Assembly: GCA_937891825.1 (NCBI GenBank)
Contig: CALAHN010000086.1
Location: 1 to 45,480, forward strand
DNA from: an uncultured Alphaproteobacteria bacterium
Lineage (GTDB): Bacteria; Pseudomonadota; Alphaproteobacteria; Bin95
Length of the DNA stretch: 45,480 nt
Direction: 5' to 3'
The notes under the pieces are model-generated. The model worked only from the letters and a program-made list of their open reading frames with translations. It was not told the origin of the DNA and ran no database searches. Of the stretch, positions 44,954 through 45,480 are shown piece by piece. A program made the position numbers and the translations under genes. Within the stretch, counting starts at the first letter, position 1; each line of letters starts with the position of its first letter.

Positions 44954-45480
44954 ATGTCGAACGTCGTCAGAGGAACCCGCGCCTGGCCGCGCCGGATCGC
45001 GCTGGCGCTCGTCCTGCTGCTCATGCCGGTTGTGGGCCTCCGCGCCGCTGAAACGACGGCGGTCCGCTTCCCCAGCCTCGACGCCAGCCGGACAGAGCTT
45101 GCGGGTCTGCTGTCGCGGCCGGCGGCCCCGGGACGGCATGCGGCCGTTGTCATGATGCACGGCTGTTCCGGCGCTTATGGGAAGTCCGGCAATCTTCATG
45201 GCACGATGCGGGCCTGGCTCGAGCGGCTGGGCGATTGGGGCTATGTCGTGCTGCTGGTCGATGGCTTCACGCCGCGCGGCTACCGGAGCGTCTGCGACTT
45301 GAAGGAGCGGCCGATCGACGCCCACAGCGACCGGCCGTTCGATGCTTACGGCGCGCTCGCCTGGCTCCAGGCGCAGGATTTCGTCCGCGCCGACCGCGTC
45401 GCCCTGCTTGGCTGGTCCCATGGCGCGATGGCGATGCTGGCGGCCATGGAGGCGGGCGCGCCGGCCCGCTTCGGCGCCGG
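44954..45480 (+). CDS. Exported dienelactone-hydrolase-type alpha/beta hydrolase (3' end outside window)
   Basis: The first 175 codons are visible. Residues 1-32 look like a signal peptide (PRRIALALVLLLMPVVGLRAA). The hydrolase core has VVMMHGCSGAYG (oxyanion region), YVVLLVDGFTPRGYRSVC, and the nucleophile elbow GWSHGAM with a Ser in place of the Cys of classical dienelactone hydrolase. The remaining acid and His lie past the edge. It is a predicted periplasmic esterase or lactonase of unknown substrate. GGAGGA lies 12 bases upstream; it is divergent from the TPP enzyme gene. Confidence 0.85.
   Translation, partial: MSNVVRGTRAWPRRIALALVLLLMPVVGLRAAETTAVRFPSLDASRTELAGLLSRPAAPGRHAAVVMMHGCSGAYGKSGNLHGTMRAWLERLGDWGYVVLLVDGFTPRGYRSVCDLKERPIDAHSDRPFDAYGALAWLQAQDFVRADRVALLGWSHGAMAMLAAMEAGAPARFGA

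Overview
The window is GC-rich (about two thirds G+C by eye) and almost completely coding. Several blocks are typical of Alphaproteobacteria: a DUF3576 lipoprotein followed by leuS-lptE-holA, the rpmH-rnpA-yidD-yidC-engB-argB run, hslVU, a two-domain dCTP deaminase, an Usg-family protein, and groESL with CIRCE-like sites. I infer an alphaproteobacterium, possibly of the Rhodospirillales and relatives; the species cannot be named from sequence reading alone.

Layout. 1-701: a RES/Xre (MbcA/ParS type) toxin-antitoxin pair with an AT-rich promoter; the toxin runs off the left edge. 842-7807: a six-gene minus-strand operon encoding a three-subunit molybdenum hydroxylase, an acyl-CoA ligase, an enoyl-CoA-hydratase-fold enzyme and a VOC protein. 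Its gene order and content match the hmfABCDE furoate pathway (2-furoate to 2-oxoglutarate through CoA thioesters). 7954-11151: hslU-hslV, and dcd divergent from them. 11138-15407: an aldo/keto reductase, an M19-type dipeptidase homologue and a secreted TPR/proline-rich/MORN-repeat protein in one minus-strand unit. 15622-16750: a degenerate HPt-like protein facing a SCO/SenC protein. 16815-21678: holA, lptE, leuS and a DUF3576 lipoprotein. 21829-26449, plus strand: gshB, a YifB/ComM ATPase, a DUF1989 protein, a PACE-family efflux pump and an orphan TPP-binding half-enzyme. 26478-28606: a GMC dehydrogenase with its Tat-signal small subunit.

28770-30847: groES-groEL with terminator, promoter and two CIRCE-like operators. 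31246-32538: usg and a luciferase-like oxidoreductase gene that looks 3'-truncated. 32465-36518, minus strand: an unusual amidase_3-GH5 cellulase fusion, a trans-aconitate methyltransferase (tam) and an orphan sensor kinase. 36555-37322: a TVP38/TMEM64 membrane protein. 37530-41713: the rpmH to argB housekeeping operon. 41719-44766: a GNAT acetyltransferase, an SDR dehydrogenase and a TPP-dependent decarboxylase/synthase-like enzyme. 44954 to the right edge: a secreted dienelactone-hydrolase-type protein, incomplete.

Most interesting points: (i) the hmf-type operon with a VOC gene as its last member, a candidate for the unassigned lactone/tautomer step; (ii) the amidase_3-GH5 fusion, which lacks a signal peptide, appears to have lost the amidase catalytic Glu, and overlaps the broken luciferase-like gene; (iii) two evenly spaced CIRCE-like sites upstream of groES. 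No rRNA, tRNA, CRISPR array, insertion sequence or prophage was seen. The only gap over 300 bases between genes is 30848-31245, described below.
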